DNA of 64,000 nucleotides, from the NCBI GenBank assembly GCA_965206615.1, contig CBDBKI010000002.1, positions 62,001 through 126,000 on the forward strand, in the 5' to 3' direction. A program made the translations under genes and the position numbers. The notes beneath the pieces were generated by a model. That model searched no databases, was not told the origin of the DNA, and saw only the letters and a list, made by a program, of their open reading frames with translations. Numbering within the stretch: position 1 is the first letter of the stretch; each line of letters begins with the position of its first letter. Shown one piece after another: positions 19,344 to 28,188 of this stretch. This stretch comes from VXNE01 sp965206615. GTDB lineage: Bacteria > Pseudomonadota > Gammaproteobacteria > Pseudomonadales > Azotimanducaceae.

Positions 19344-20638
19344 GACGAGCGCTCCGCCCGGGTGACGGCGGCCGCGAACGCGACGCCCCGCGCGGCGTAG
19401 TTCTCGAACATGTCGAAGCTGGCGCACGCGGGCGAGAGGAGCACCACGTCACCGCCCCGAGCGACGCGGAATGCCTGCGCCACGGCCTGTTCCATGTCTT
19501 GTGCGCGGCTCGTCGGCACGACCCCTGCCAGGGTCCGCTCGAGACGCTCGGCGTCTTGGCCAAGCAGTACCGCATGGCGCGCGTAGGCGCCGGCGGGCGC
19601 TTTCAGCGGCTCGAACGATGCGCCCTTGCCGTCCCCGCCGGCGATGAGTACGACCTGCTTTCCGGCATCGCCGAAGCCGGCCAGAGCCGCCGCGCAGGCC
19701 CTCACGTTGGTCGCCTTGGAGTCGTTGATGAAGAGCACGTCGTCGATCGTGCTCACGGGCGTGCAGCGGTGCGGCAGCCCGGAGAATCCGTACAGGGCGT
19801 CCTCGGCAGCGGGGAGATCCGCGCCCGCGAGGTGGGCGATGGCGCAGGCTGCGAGGATGTTGCGGGCGTTGTGGCGGCCTGCCAGCGAGAAGGATGCGAG
19901 CGGATGGGACCGGCCGTCGACGATCACTTCCTCGCCCCTCAGGCACCACCGGGGATCGGCGTTCAGGGCGATGCCGGGAACCGGCTCGGGGGGCCACGTC
20001 TGTCCATCGTCGGCATCGTGTACGGCGGCTCCGCAGCCCCGGTAGATGCGACGCTTGGCCTGCGCGTAGGCCGCGAAGGAGGGATAGCGGTCGAGATGGT
20101 CGGCGCTGACGTTGAGTACGGAGGCGACGGCGAACCCGCCGGCGCCCAGTCGTTCCAACTGGAAACTCGAGAGTTCCAGGACGTAGTGTTCAGCCCGGTC
20201 GTCGAGCAGGTCGAGTGCGGGTACGCCCAGGTTTCCGCCGACGCGGACCGTGCTGCCGCTGCCGCTGAGCAGAGCGCCGACGAGGGACGTCACGGTGCTC
20301 TTTCCGTTGGTGCCCGTGATGGCGGTGACAGGGGCATCGGCTTCGGCAAGGAAGAGGTCGATGTCGCCAATGGCATGCAGGCCGGCCGTTCGGGCGCGTT
20401 GCACGAGGGGGTGCGTCAGCGCGATCCCGGGGCTGACGACGACACGGTCGAACTTGCTGAAGCACACGGCGCGCGGGTCGAGCAGCTCGACCTCGCCGCG
20501 TCGGATGACGTCGAGCCCGGCGAATGGTGGGTCGCTGCGGGTATCGCAGGCGGCGACCGGGCAGCGCCCCTGCAGGAATTCGACGCAGGAGCGCCCCGTG
20601 ATGCCGAGGCCGATGACCAGGGTGCGTGGCGCGGTCAT
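19340..20638 (-). CDS. murD: UDP-N-acetylmuramoyl-L-alanine-D-glutamate ligase MurD
   Basis: A 432-residue Mur ligase adding D-Glu. Rossmann start LVIGLGITGRSCVEFL, ATP loop ITGTNGKSTVTSLV, ELSSFQLE, LNVSADHLDRY and the C-terminal INDSKATNVRA and LIAGGDGKG motifs. ATG 20638 overlaps the mraY stop (ATGA). Slightly short but complete. Confidence 0.97.
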   Translation of the reverse strand: MTAPRTLVIGLGITGRSCVEFLQGRCPVAACDTRSDPPFAGLDVIRRGEVELLDPRAVCFSKFDRVVVSPGIALTHPLVQRARTAGLHAIGDIDLFLAEADAPVTAITGTNGKSTVTSLVGALLSGSGSTVRVGGNLGVPALDLLDDRAEHYVLELSSFQLERLGAGGFAVASVLNVSADHLDRYPSFAAYAQAKRRIYRGCGAAVHDADDGQTWPPEPVPGIALNADPRWCLRGEEVIVDGRSHPLASFSLAGRHNARNILAACAIAHLAGADLPAAEDALYGFSGLPHRCTPVSTIDDVLFINDSKATNVRACAAALAGFGDAGKQVVLIAGGDGKGASFEPLKAPAGAYARHAVLLGQDAERLERTLAGVVPTSRAQDMEQAVAQAFRVARGGDVVLLSPACASFDMFENYAARGVAFAAAVTRAERSS

Positions 20639-21717
20639 CGGAGCTTCAGCGTGGACAGGCCGACGATCACGAGGATCAGGGTGATGATCCAGAAGCGCAC
20701 GATGACGCGCGGCTCGGGCCACCCCTTCAGTTCGAAGTGGTGGTGCAGTGGCGCCATCCGGAAGACGCGTTTGCCGGTCATCCGGAAGCTGGCTACCTGG
20801 ACGATGACGGATACGATCTCGACGACGAACAGACCGCCCATGATGAGCAGGACGACTTCGTGCCGGATGATGGTGGCCACGAGGCCGAGTGCGGCGCCGA
20901 GCGCCAGCGCCCCGATGTCGCCCATGATCACCTGGGCGGGGTAGGCGTTGAACCACAGGAAGCCGAGGCCCGCGCCGATGATGGCGCCGCAGAAGACCGC
21001 GAGCTCGCCGGCGCCGGCTACATAGGGTATCTGCAGGTAGTTCGCGAACTCGACGTGGCCGGCGAGGTAGGCGATGAACCCCAGCGCCGAACTCACCATG
21101 ACGGTGGGCAGGATGGCCAGCCCGTCGAGACCGTCGGTCAGGTTCACGGCGTTGCTCATGCCGACGACCATGAGGTAGGTCAGCACGACGGAGCCGATCC
21201 CGAGGGGAATGGCCACGTCCTTGAAGAACGGGACGAAGAGGCTCGTCTCTGCTGGCGTAGTGGCCCCCTGGTAGAGCACGACCGCCGCGGTCATGCCGGC
21301 CAGCGACTGCCAGAGGAACTTCCAGCGTGCGGCGAGTCCGCGCGAGTTCCGGGCGGAGACTTTCAGGTAGTCGTCGTACCAGCCAATGACGCCAAAGGAC
21401 AGGGTCACCGCGAGCGCCATCCAGACGTACCGATTCTGGAGTTCGCCCCACAGCAGCGTCGTGACCGTGATGGTGACCAGGATCATCCCGCCACCCATGG
21501 TGGGCGTCCCGGACTTGGCCAGATGGGTCGCGGGCCCATCGTCGCGTACGGGTTGGTCGATCTGGTAGTGCGACAGCTTGCGGATCATCACGGGACCGAT
21601 GACCAGCGACATGGCGAGCGCCGTCAGCGCGCTCACCATGGTGCGGAAGGTCAGGTACTGGAACACCCCGAAGCCGCTGACCAGCGTGGCCAGGTAGTCC
21701 GTCAGCCACAGCAGCAT
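20635..21717 (-). CDS. mraY: Phospho-N-acetylmuramoyl-pentapeptide transferase MraY
   Basis: A 360-residue polytopic enzyme that transfers phospho-MurNAc-pentapeptide to undecaprenyl phosphate, giving lipid I. Active-site stretches are GTPTMGG, GWYDDYLKV, NAVNLTDGLDGLA and MAPLHHHFELKGWPE. ATG 21717 shares its A with the murE stop (TGATG). murF normally separates murE and mraY; there is no space for it here. Confidence 0.97.
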   Translation of the reverse strand: MLLWLTDYLATLVSGFGVFQYLTFRTMVSALTALAMSLVIGPVMIRKLSHYQIDQPVRDDGPATHLAKSGTPTMGGGMILVTITVTTLLWGELQNRYVWMALAVTLSFGVIGWYDDYLKVSARNSRGLAARWKFLWQSLAGMTAAVVLYQGATTPAETSLFVPFFKDVAIPLGIGSVVLTYLMVVGMSNAVNLTDGLDGLAILPTVMVSSALGFIAYLAGHVEFANYLQIPYVAGAGELAVFCGAIIGAGLGFLWFNAYPAQVIMGDIGALALGAALGLVATIIRHEVVLLIMGGLFVVEIVSVIVQVASFRMTGKRVFRMAPLHHHFELKGWPEPRVIVRFWIITLILVIVGLSTLKLR

Positions 21718-23231
21718 CAGCGTGCCTCCGGTCTCGTCGGGCCGCGGTCGGTGAGGGCCTGTCGGGCGGTGTCGAAGTCGTTGTAGGAGATGCGGCGGCC
21801 GGAGATCTCCTGGTAGGTCTCGTGACCCTTGCCGGCGAGCAGGATCACGTCCCCGGGTCCCGCCCGCTCGATGGCCAGCCGTACGGCGCGGGCGCGCTCC
21901 ACTTCGACCGTCACGGAGCGTGGCGCCGCGAAGCCCGCGACGATGTCCCGGACGATGGCGTGCGGCGCTTCGCCGCGCGGGTTGTCCGAAGTGACGACCA
22001 CTGCGTCGGCATCCTGCTCGGCCACCCGGGCCATCAGCGCGCGCTTGCCGCGGTCGCGGTCGCCGCCGCAGCCGAAGACGCAGGTCAACGTTCCCGCCGC
22101 GGCGCTCGGGTCCGGCGCGGGGGCGGTCGTGTCGTGTCGGCCGCTGGAACCCATGAGGTGGCGGCGGGCCGCACGGAGCGCGGCGGAGAGTGCGTCGGGC
22201 GTGTGGGCGAAGTCCACGATCACGGTAGGTTGCCGGGACGACGATGCGGCGGTCGGCGGAACGCGTTGCATGCGTCCGGGCACGGGTGGTACGTCGTACA
22301 TGCGGGCCGCCACATCGTCGAAGTGGGCGCCCGCGAGGCAGGCGCTCGCCAGCGCCGCCGCGGCGTTTGCGATCGAGAAATCTCCGAACAGGGGCAGCCG
22401 GAACGCCGCGCTGCCCCATGGAGTGCGCCAGCGCCCCTCGATGCCGTCGAGGTGCCAGACGATGTCCGACCACGACACGGCGGCCGCTGCCGAACTGCCG
22501 AAGCCGACCGTTTCGATGCTGAGTTCGCGGGCGATGCGTCGCCCCATGGGGTCGTCCACGTTGACGACTGCGGCGCTGAGGGAGGGCGTCTCGAACAGCT
22601 TCCGTTTGGCCATCGAGTAGCGTTCCATCGTCACGTGATAGTCGAGGTGGTCCCGGGTCAGATTGGAGAACACCGCGATGTCGAAACGCACGTCCGCGAC
22701 TCGCCCCTGGTCGAGCGCATGGGAACTCGCTTCCATGGCGACGCGCTGCGTGCGCTGGTCCGCGAGACGGCGCAGATGCCGCTGGACGGCGACGGGATCT
22801 TCCGTGGTCAGCGCGGTGGGGCACAGGTGGGGTGGCAGCCCCCACCCCAGCGTGCCCATGCAGGCGGTGTCGTCGAGCAGCCCGGCGCAGAGCCAGGCGA
22901 TCGAGGTCTTGCCGTTGGTTCCCGTGACGCCGATGCATGTGAGTTCTGCGCTCGGATCGTCGAAGAAGCGGGCGGCGATGCCGCCGAGCCTTGCCTGGAG
23001 ATTCGGGATCACGACGTTTGGAACGATGGTTGCGACCGGCCGCTCCGAACAGACCGCCACCGCTCCGCGCCGCACGGCCTCGGGGACGTGTTCGTGCGCG
23101 TCGTGCAGCGCACCCGCGCGGGCCAGGAAGAGGTCGCCGGGCGCGACGCGCCGGGAGTCCGTGGCCAGGCCGGTCACGATCGTGTCGCCGCCGGCGTCGC
23201 ACACCTGCCGCAGCGATTTGCCGGCGTTCAT
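21717..23231 (-). CDS. murE: UDP-MurNAc-tripeptide synthetase MurE (meso-DAP type)
   Basis: A 504-residue ligase adding the third peptide residue. ATP loop GVTGTNGKTSIAW, the carbamylated-lysine region ATTED-equivalent LTTEDPVAVQRHLR, and the TSDNPRGE motif whose Asp-Asn-Pro-Arg selects meso-diaminopimelate. Near the end GKGHETYQEI is typical. It overlaps ftsI (ATGA) upstream and mraY (1 nt) downstream. It is not fused to MurF: length and domains are those of MurE alone. Confidence 0.97.
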   Translation of the reverse strand: MNAGKSLRQVCDAGGDTIVTGLATDSRRVAPGDLFLARAGALHDAHEHVPEAVRRGAVAVCSERPVATIVPNVVIPNLQARLGGIAARFFDDPSAELTCIGVTGTNGKTSIAWLCAGLLDDTACMGTLGWGLPPHLCPTALTTEDPVAVQRHLRRLADQRTQRVAMEASSHALDQGRVADVRFDIAVFSNLTRDHLDYHVTMERYSMAKRKLFETPSLSAAVVNVDDPMGRRIARELSIETVGFGSSAAAAVSWSDIVWHLDGIEGRWRTPWGSAAFRLPLFGDFSIANAAAALASACLAGAHFDDVAARMYDVPPVPGRMQRVPPTAASSSRQPTVIVDFAHTPDALSAALRAARRHLMGSSGRHDTTAPAPDPSAAAGTLTCVFGCGGDRDRGKRALMARVAEQDADAVVVTSDNPRGEAPHAIVRDIVAGFAAPRSVTVEVERARAVRLAIERAGPGDVILLAGKGHETYQEISGRRISYNDFDTARQALTDRGPTRPEAR

Positions 23232-24964
23232 GTCAGCCTCCCGCCGGCACGCGCGAGGTCACGAACGGGAAGCTCGTCGTCGGGTGCTGCCTGTTGGGGC
23301 GGTGTCCGCGCCAGGGTCGGCCCTGCGTCGGGTGCGACGCCAAGGATGCGCAGTGCCTGGGCAACCACGCGTGCGAACACCGGCGCGGCAACACTGCCGC
23401 CGCCGATCGCTCCGGCGGCCGGTTCGTCGATGACCACGACGACCACGATGCGCGGCGCGTGGACCGGCGCATAGCCGGCGAACAGGGCGACGTGGCGCTG
23501 GTCGTCGTAGCCGCCGGGAGACATCTTGCGTGTGGTCCCCGTCTTGCCGGCAACCCTGTATGCCGCCACGCGCGCTCGGGGTGCCGTCCCCTCGGCGCTC
23601 GCGACCTTCTCGAGCATGCGCGACAGGTCCCGGACATCGCGGGCGTCGAAGACCCGCTCGCTCGGCGGCAAGGCTGCCTTGTGGAAGACGCTCACGGGCC
23701 GCCGCACGCCGCCCGTGGCCAGGGTGAGGTAGGTGCGGGCAAGTTGCAGCGGCGTCACGGTCAGACCGTAGCCGAAGGCGAGGGTGGCGCGCCCGATGTC
23801 CTTGTCGAGATCGCGTGCGGTGAATACCCCGAGGGTTTCGCCGGGCAACCCGGTGCCGGGTGTCTCGCCGAGTCCGGCCCGTGCGAGGACGTCGAAGATG
23901 GCGTGCTCGGGAAGATCGAGAGCGATTTTGGTCACGCCGACCTGGCTGGATTTCGCGAGGACCTCGGTCAGGGTCAGCCGACCTCGGTTGACGGGGTCCT
24001 CGAGCAGCTTTCTGCCGACCCGGACGAAGCCCGGAGACGTCTCCACGGGGGTGTCGGGAAAGTAGCGCCCGCTTTCGAGGGCGGCGAGCACGGCTAGCGG
24101 CTTGATCGTCGAGCCGGGCTCGTAGGTGTCCGTGACCGCGCGATTGCGGACTCCGGACGAGCCTCGATCGACGGGATTGTTCGGGTTGTAGGACGGCTGG
24201 TTGGCCATCGCCAGCACTTCGCCGCTGGCGACGTCGAGCATCACCAGGGAGCCTGACTTCGCGCGGTTGTGCTCGACGGCCGACTTCAGTTCCTTGTAGG
24301 CGAAGAACTGCAGCCTGAGGTCGAGGCTCAATGTCACGTCCTTGCCGAATTCCGGTGGCCGGAGGTAGGCGAGGTCCTTGACCGCGCGGCCGTTGCGATC
24401 CCGCAGCACGCGTTTCTCCCCCGGCGAACCCCGCAGCGGAGCATCGAGGACGAGTTCGACGCCCTCCTGGCCCCTGTCGTCGATGTTCGTGATGCCGACC
24501 ACGTGCGCGGTGGTCTCAGCGGCCGGGTAGAAACGCCGGTACTCCCGCCGAAAGCGCACTCCCTCGATCTCCAGGGCGCGCACGCGCGCGGCGGTCGCGG
24601 GATCGACGTGTCGCTTCAGGTAGGCGAAGCGGCTGTCGGCGCCGCGCTCGATCAAGCGGTTCACCCGCTCGGGCGGCAGGTTCAGCGCCTGGGCGAGAGT
24701 GGTCGCATCGCGGGGCGAGAGGGTCGTCTGGCTGGGATCGGTCCAGACCGAGAAGACCGGCGTGCTGACTGCAAGCGGCTCACCGTACCGGTCATAGATG
24801 ATGCCGCGATGCACGGGGATCGGGACCACGCGTACGGCGCGCGCTTCCCCCTGCTTCCTGAGGAAGTCGCGCTCCGCGACGCCGAGATGGGCCATGCGGA
24901 ACAGCAAGGCCGCGGCCGCTGTCACGAAGAGACCGACCAGGAGTTGGTGGCGCCAGGGTCTCAT
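23228..24964 (-). CDS. ftsI: Septal transpeptidase FtsI (PBP3)
   Basis: A 578-residue class B penicillin-binding protein that cross-links septal peptidoglycan with FtsW. One N-terminal membrane helix (LLVGLFVTAAAALLFRMAHL), a pedestal with GIIYDRYGEPLA, and the transpeptidase with catalytic Ser in PGSTIKP, a second motif KSSQVG and KTGT. The second motif is usually SxN (KSSNVG); here the third position is Gln. ATG 24964 overlaps ftsL (ATGA). Confidence 0.97.
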   Translation of the reverse strand: MRPWRHQLLVGLFVTAAAALLFRMAHLGVAERDFLRKQGEARAVRVVPIPVHRGIIYDRYGEPLAVSTPVFSVWTDPSQTTLSPRDATTLAQALNLPPERVNRLIERGADSRFAYLKRHVDPATAARVRALEIEGVRFRREYRRFYPAAETTAHVVGITNIDDRGQEGVELVLDAPLRGSPGEKRVLRDRNGRAVKDLAYLRPPEFGKDVTLSLDLRLQFFAYKELKSAVEHNRAKSGSLVMLDVASGEVLAMANQPSYNPNNPVDRGSSGVRNRAVTDTYEPGSTIKPLAVLAALESGRYFPDTPVETSPGFVRVGRKLLEDPVNRGRLTLTEVLAKSSQVGVTKIALDLPEHAIFDVLARAGLGETPGTGLPGETLGVFTARDLDKDIGRATLAFGYGLTVTPLQLARTYLTLATGGVRRPVSVFHKAALPPSERVFDARDVRDLSRMLEKVASAEGTAPRARVAAYRVAGKTGTTRKMSPGGYDDQRHVALFAGYAPVHAPRIVVVVVIDEPAAGAIGGGSVAAPVFARVVAQALRILGVAPDAGPTLARTPPQQAAPDDELPVRDLARAGGRLT

Positions 24965-25248
24965 CGCCGCACGACCGGTGTGACTTCCTCGGGGAAGCGC
25001 ATCGACAGCCGCTCCTTGGCCGTTTCGCCCACATTGCGGTAGCTCGACAGCGTGCCTCGTTCGAGCAGCAGCCGGCTGTACTCGGCGAGCAGCGCGTCGC
25101 GCTGCTGTTGCACGCCGGTGAGGCGCACAAAGGAGCCCCGCAACTCCTGTGCCTGCGAGGCCACCTGAATCCCCGCAGCGGCGGCGGCCGCGCAGACGAC
25201 GAACGTTGCGGTCCAGCGCCGCAGCATCAGGGGGTACTGAAGCTTCAC
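24961..25248 (-). CDS. ftsL: Cell division protein FtsL
   Basis: A 95-residue bitopic protein of the FtsQLB complex. A short basic N-terminus leads into a membrane segment (about 12-32, ATFVVCAAAAAAGIQVAS) and a coiled coil (VRLTGVQQQRDALLAEYSRL). Start GTG 25248 overlaps the rsmH stop as GTGA; ATG 25224 is an alternative. Identified by size, topology and position between rsmH and ftsI. Confidence 0.88.
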   Translation of the reverse strand: MKLQYPLMLRRWTATFVVCAAAAAAGIQVASQAQELRGSFVRLTGVQQQRDALLAEYSRLLLERGTLSSYRNVGETAKERLSMRFPEEVTPVVRR

Positions 25249-26165
25249 GGTGGCGGCTCCGCGGTCTTCTCCACGACCTGCAGCATGGCGCTGCGCGCGC
25301 GGGGGTTGGCGGCGAGCTCTGCCTCCGCGGGTCGCGCGCGCCGCACGACGAGACGGGCGCGCCCGGCGCGGGAGTCGCGTGTGGGAAGGCGCCTCGGCAG
25401 GGGTTCGCCGCGGGTCCAGGTACGGAAGCGCTGTCGCACCAGGCGGTGTTCCAGGCTGTGGAAGGTGATGACCGCGAGGCGGCCGCCCGCGCCGAGACTG
25501 GCGAACGCGGCGTCCAGTCCAACGTCGAGTTCCGTCAGTTCCTCGTTGACGTGTATGCGCACCGCCTGGAACACGCGGGTCGCGCGGTGACTGCCGGCCC
25601 CGCGATGCCGGCTGCCCTGTTCGACGGCGGCGACCAGATCGGCCGTTCGCTCGAGGGGACGGCGGGCGACGACCGCCCGTGCGACCCGCGCCGCGTGCGG
25701 CTCCTCGCCGTAACGACGGAAGATCTCGGCGAGTTCGTCTTCGTCGGCCGAGTTCAGCCATTGCGCGGCCGTCACGCCCTGCTTGCGGTCCATGCGCATG
25801 TCGAGCGGACCGTCCCGCAGGAAGCTGAATCCGCGCTCCGCGTCGTCGAGTTGGTGGGAAGACACGCCGACATCCATCAGGATGCCGGTTGCGGGGGTCA
25901 TGCCAGCGTCGCGTACGACGGTATCCATGCGGGAGAACGGGGCATGCGCGGCCGTGACGCGGGGGTCGCTCCCCGCCAGGCGCCGCGCGTTCGCGAGGGC
26001 TTCCTCGTCCCGGTCCAGGACGAGCAGGCGGGCGTCGGGCCCAAGTTGCTCGAGCAGGCGCCGGCTGTGGCCGCCCTGACCATAGGTGGCGTCGACGTAG
26101 CGCCCGTCACACGACACGGCCATGGCCGCCACCGTCTCCTCCAGCAACACCGGTACGTGTCGCAT
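25245..26165 (-). CDS. rsmH: 16S rRNA m4C1402 methyltransferase RsmH (MraW)
   Basis: A 306-residue SAM-dependent enzyme that N4-methylates C1402 of 16S rRNA. Start HVPVLLEETVAAM, SAM site YVDATYGQGGHSRRLL (usually DGTFGRGGHS), LMDVGVSSHQLDDAERGFSF, and C-terminal AVITFHSLEHRLVRQRF. Second gene of the mra operon, about 195 bp after mraZ. That gap shows no reading frame or clear regulatory motif. Confidence 0.96.
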   Translation of the reverse strand: MRHVPVLLEETVAAMAVSCDGRYVDATYGQGGHSRRLLEQLGPDARLLVLDRDEEALANARRLAGSDPRVTAAHAPFSRMDTVVRDAGMTPATGILMDVGVSSHQLDDAERGFSFLRDGPLDMRMDRKQGVTAAQWLNSADEDELAEIFRRYGEEPHAARVARAVVARRPLERTADLVAAVEQGSRHRGAGSHRATRVFQAVRIHVNEELTELDVGLDAAFASLGAGGRLAVITFHSLEHRLVRQRFRTWTRGEPLPRRLPTRDSRAGRARLVVRRARPAEAELAANPRARSAMLQVVEKTAEPPP

Positions 26166-26360
26166 CCACCTGTATCTCCTACCTGCCCGTAAACTGTTGC
26201 CTCTACTCCGCTTGCGCTCTCCGCTCTCCGCGGCGCCTGAACGGACCCTCTCCGCTCGGACGGTTCCCCGCGGCGACTTGTGGCACGGCCTTGCGGTGTT
26301 CGGTGGACCTGGTCCGGCATCGCGTTCGACGCATGACGCCGAACCCGCACCGCCGGACGG

Positions 26361-26819
26361 TCACACCGAAAGACCCTCCAGGTCGCCCAGATCCCCGAGT
26401 GCCGCGTTCATGTCCTCTCCCAGCCAATCCTCCATGCGGACCTGCCAGTTCTGCTCGCTCCAGATCTCGATCTTGTTGCCCTGACCGAGCACGACGAGCT
26501 TCTTGTCCAGCGTTGCGTAGTCGCGCAGCATTTGAGGCAGGAGCACGCGCCCGTTGCCGTCGAGTTCCATGTCTGTCGCGTGGCCGATGAGCAGCCGCTG
26601 CAGCCGGCGCGCGGACGGACGAATGTTCGCGAGTGTCTGCAGCCGCGCCTCCACCGCCTCCCAGTCGGGCAACGCGTACATCAGGAGACTGGGCTCACGG
26701 ATGTCGATGGTCGTGACCAGCCGGCCCTTGGACCGCGCGCGCACGGCTTCGCGATGGCGCGCCGGGAGTGCCATTCGGCCTTTCGCATCCAGGGTCACGC
26801 TGTTGATGCCGCGAAACAT
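26361..26819 (-). CDS. mraZ: Transcriptional regulator MraZ
   Basis: A 152-residue AbrB-like ring-forming DNA-binding protein that represses its own mra promoter. Two SpoVT/AbrB-type repeats: MFRGINSVTLDAKGRMALPA at the start and MELDGNGRVLLPQMLRDY in the second half. ATG 26819 gives the canonical N-terminus and family length. A GTG at 26843 is in frame and would add eight residues. Its own operator lies just upstream (26858-26882). Confidence 0.96.
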   Translation of the reverse strand: MFRGINSVTLDAKGRMALPARHREAVRARSKGRLVTTIDIREPSLLMYALPDWEAVEARLQTLANIRPSARRLQRLLIGHATDMELDGNGRVLLPQMLRDYATLDKKLVVLGQGNKIEIWSEQNWQVRMEDWLGEDMNAALGDLGDLEGLSV

Positions 26820-26857
26820 GGCTTTTGGGGGTGTGATTGCCACATATCGACAATTTC

Positions 26858-26882
26858 ACCCACTTACACCCAAAATTACCCA
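26858..26882 (-). promoter_or_regulatory. MraZ operator: three TGGGT direct repeats at 10-bp spacing
   Basis: Read on the minus strand, TGGGT occurs three times separated by exactly 5 bp (AATTT and GTAAG), at 26882-26878, 26872-26868 and 26862-26858. This is the known MraZ box. It lies between the -10 element and the mraZ start, so bound MraZ would block transcription start. Confidence 0.95.
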
Positions 26883-26891
26883 CTACGGGCT

Positions 26892-26919
26892 ACTATAGGT
26901 GGGCAAGGGAGGGTGTCAA
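26892..26919 (-). promoter_or_regulatory. Sigma-70 mra/dcw promoter
   Basis: On the minus strand, a perfect -35 TTGACA (26919-26914) is followed after 16 bp by TATAGT (26897-26892). It is directly upstream of the three MraZ boxes and faces the whole mraZ-to-ftsZ cluster. Confidence 0.93.
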
Positions 26920-26961
26920 CCGGTTTTTTTGCGGTGCGGCCGGCCTTTCGAGACACCGGGA

Positions 26962-27344
<383 letters not shown>

Positions 27345-27351
27345 CACCATA

Positions 27352-28188
27352 TCATGTCGACTCGTGTCGGCGAGTCGCGAGACGGTAGAGCTCGGCACGC
27401 GACTCGCCCGTCAGTCGCGCCGTGAGCCGCGCGGCCTGCGCCGGCGCCAACTCCTCGAGCAGCGTGGCAAGTACACCCTCGCCGGCGCTCGTTTCCGCCT
27501 CCCGGGAACCTTCCAGAACGCAGACGAACTCGCCCTTGAGTGGCCCGACGCGTTGCGCGACCTCGGTGACGGCGCCGTGGACGATGGTCTCGAACACCTT
27601 GGTCAACTCGCGGCAGAGCGTGATACGGCGTGCGCCCGCGCCAAGCTCGTCGAGGTCGGCCAGGGTCCGCGCGACGCGGTGTGGAGCTTCGAAGAACACC
27701 GTCGTTGTGCGGCGGCGGAGCAGTTGCGACAACGCCTGCCGGCGGGGTCCGCCCCGCGCGGGCAGGAATCCCTCGAAGAAGAAGCGCCCGGCGGGCAGCG
27801 GAGATGCCGAGAGCGCGGCAGTGAGGGCGCTGGGTCCGGGAACGGGGGCCACGGCCACGCCCGCCCGATGCGCTTCGCGAACGAGTTCGAATCCGGGATC
27901 GGACACCAGCGGCGTGCCGGCGTCGGACACGAGGGCGACATCGCGGCCGCTCGCGAGTCGCGCCAGTGCGCGACGCGTGGCGGCGGACTCGTTGTGGTCG
28001 TGGAGGCTGATGAGTTCGGCGGGGTTCGCCCCGAGGTGGCGCAACAGGATGCGGCAGCGTCTGGTATCTTCGCAGGCCAATGTCTCTACTGACTGGAGGA
28101 TCCTGGCGGCTCGCGCTGTGATGTCCTCCAGGTTTCCAATAGGCGTGGCCACCACGTACAGGTTTCCCGTGTTACGCAACGCTGTCAT
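27352..28188 (-). CDS. rsmI: 16S rRNA 2'-O-ribose C1402 methyltransferase RsmI
   Basis: A 278-residue SAM-dependent tetrapyrrole-methylase-fold enzyme that 2'-O-methylates C1402 of 16S rRNA, the same base modified by RsmH encoded nearby. Motifs: NLYVVATPIGNLEDIT at the start, CEDTRRC, VSDAGTPLVSDPGFELV, VPGPSALTAALSASPLP and FFEGFLP. ATG 28188 is preferred to a longer frame start at 28278. Divergent from lpoA, the arrangement seen in E. coli. Confidence 0.96.
   Translation of the reverse strand: MTALRNTGNLYVVATPIGNLEDITARAARILQSVETLACEDTRRCRILLRHLGANPAELISLHDHNESAATRRALARLASGRDVALVSDAGTPLVSDPGFELVREAHRAGVAVAPVPGPSALTAALSASPLPAGRFFFEGFLPARGGPRRQALSQLLRRRTTTVFFEAPHRVARTLADLDELGAGARRITLCRELTKVFETIVHGAVTEVAQRVGPLKGEFVCVLEGSREAETSAGEGVLATLLEELAPAQAARLTARLTGESRAELYRLATRRHEST

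Noticed and set aside
21717..23231. MurE-MurF fusion explaining the missing murF
   Set aside because: The protein has the length and single ATP loop of MurE alone.
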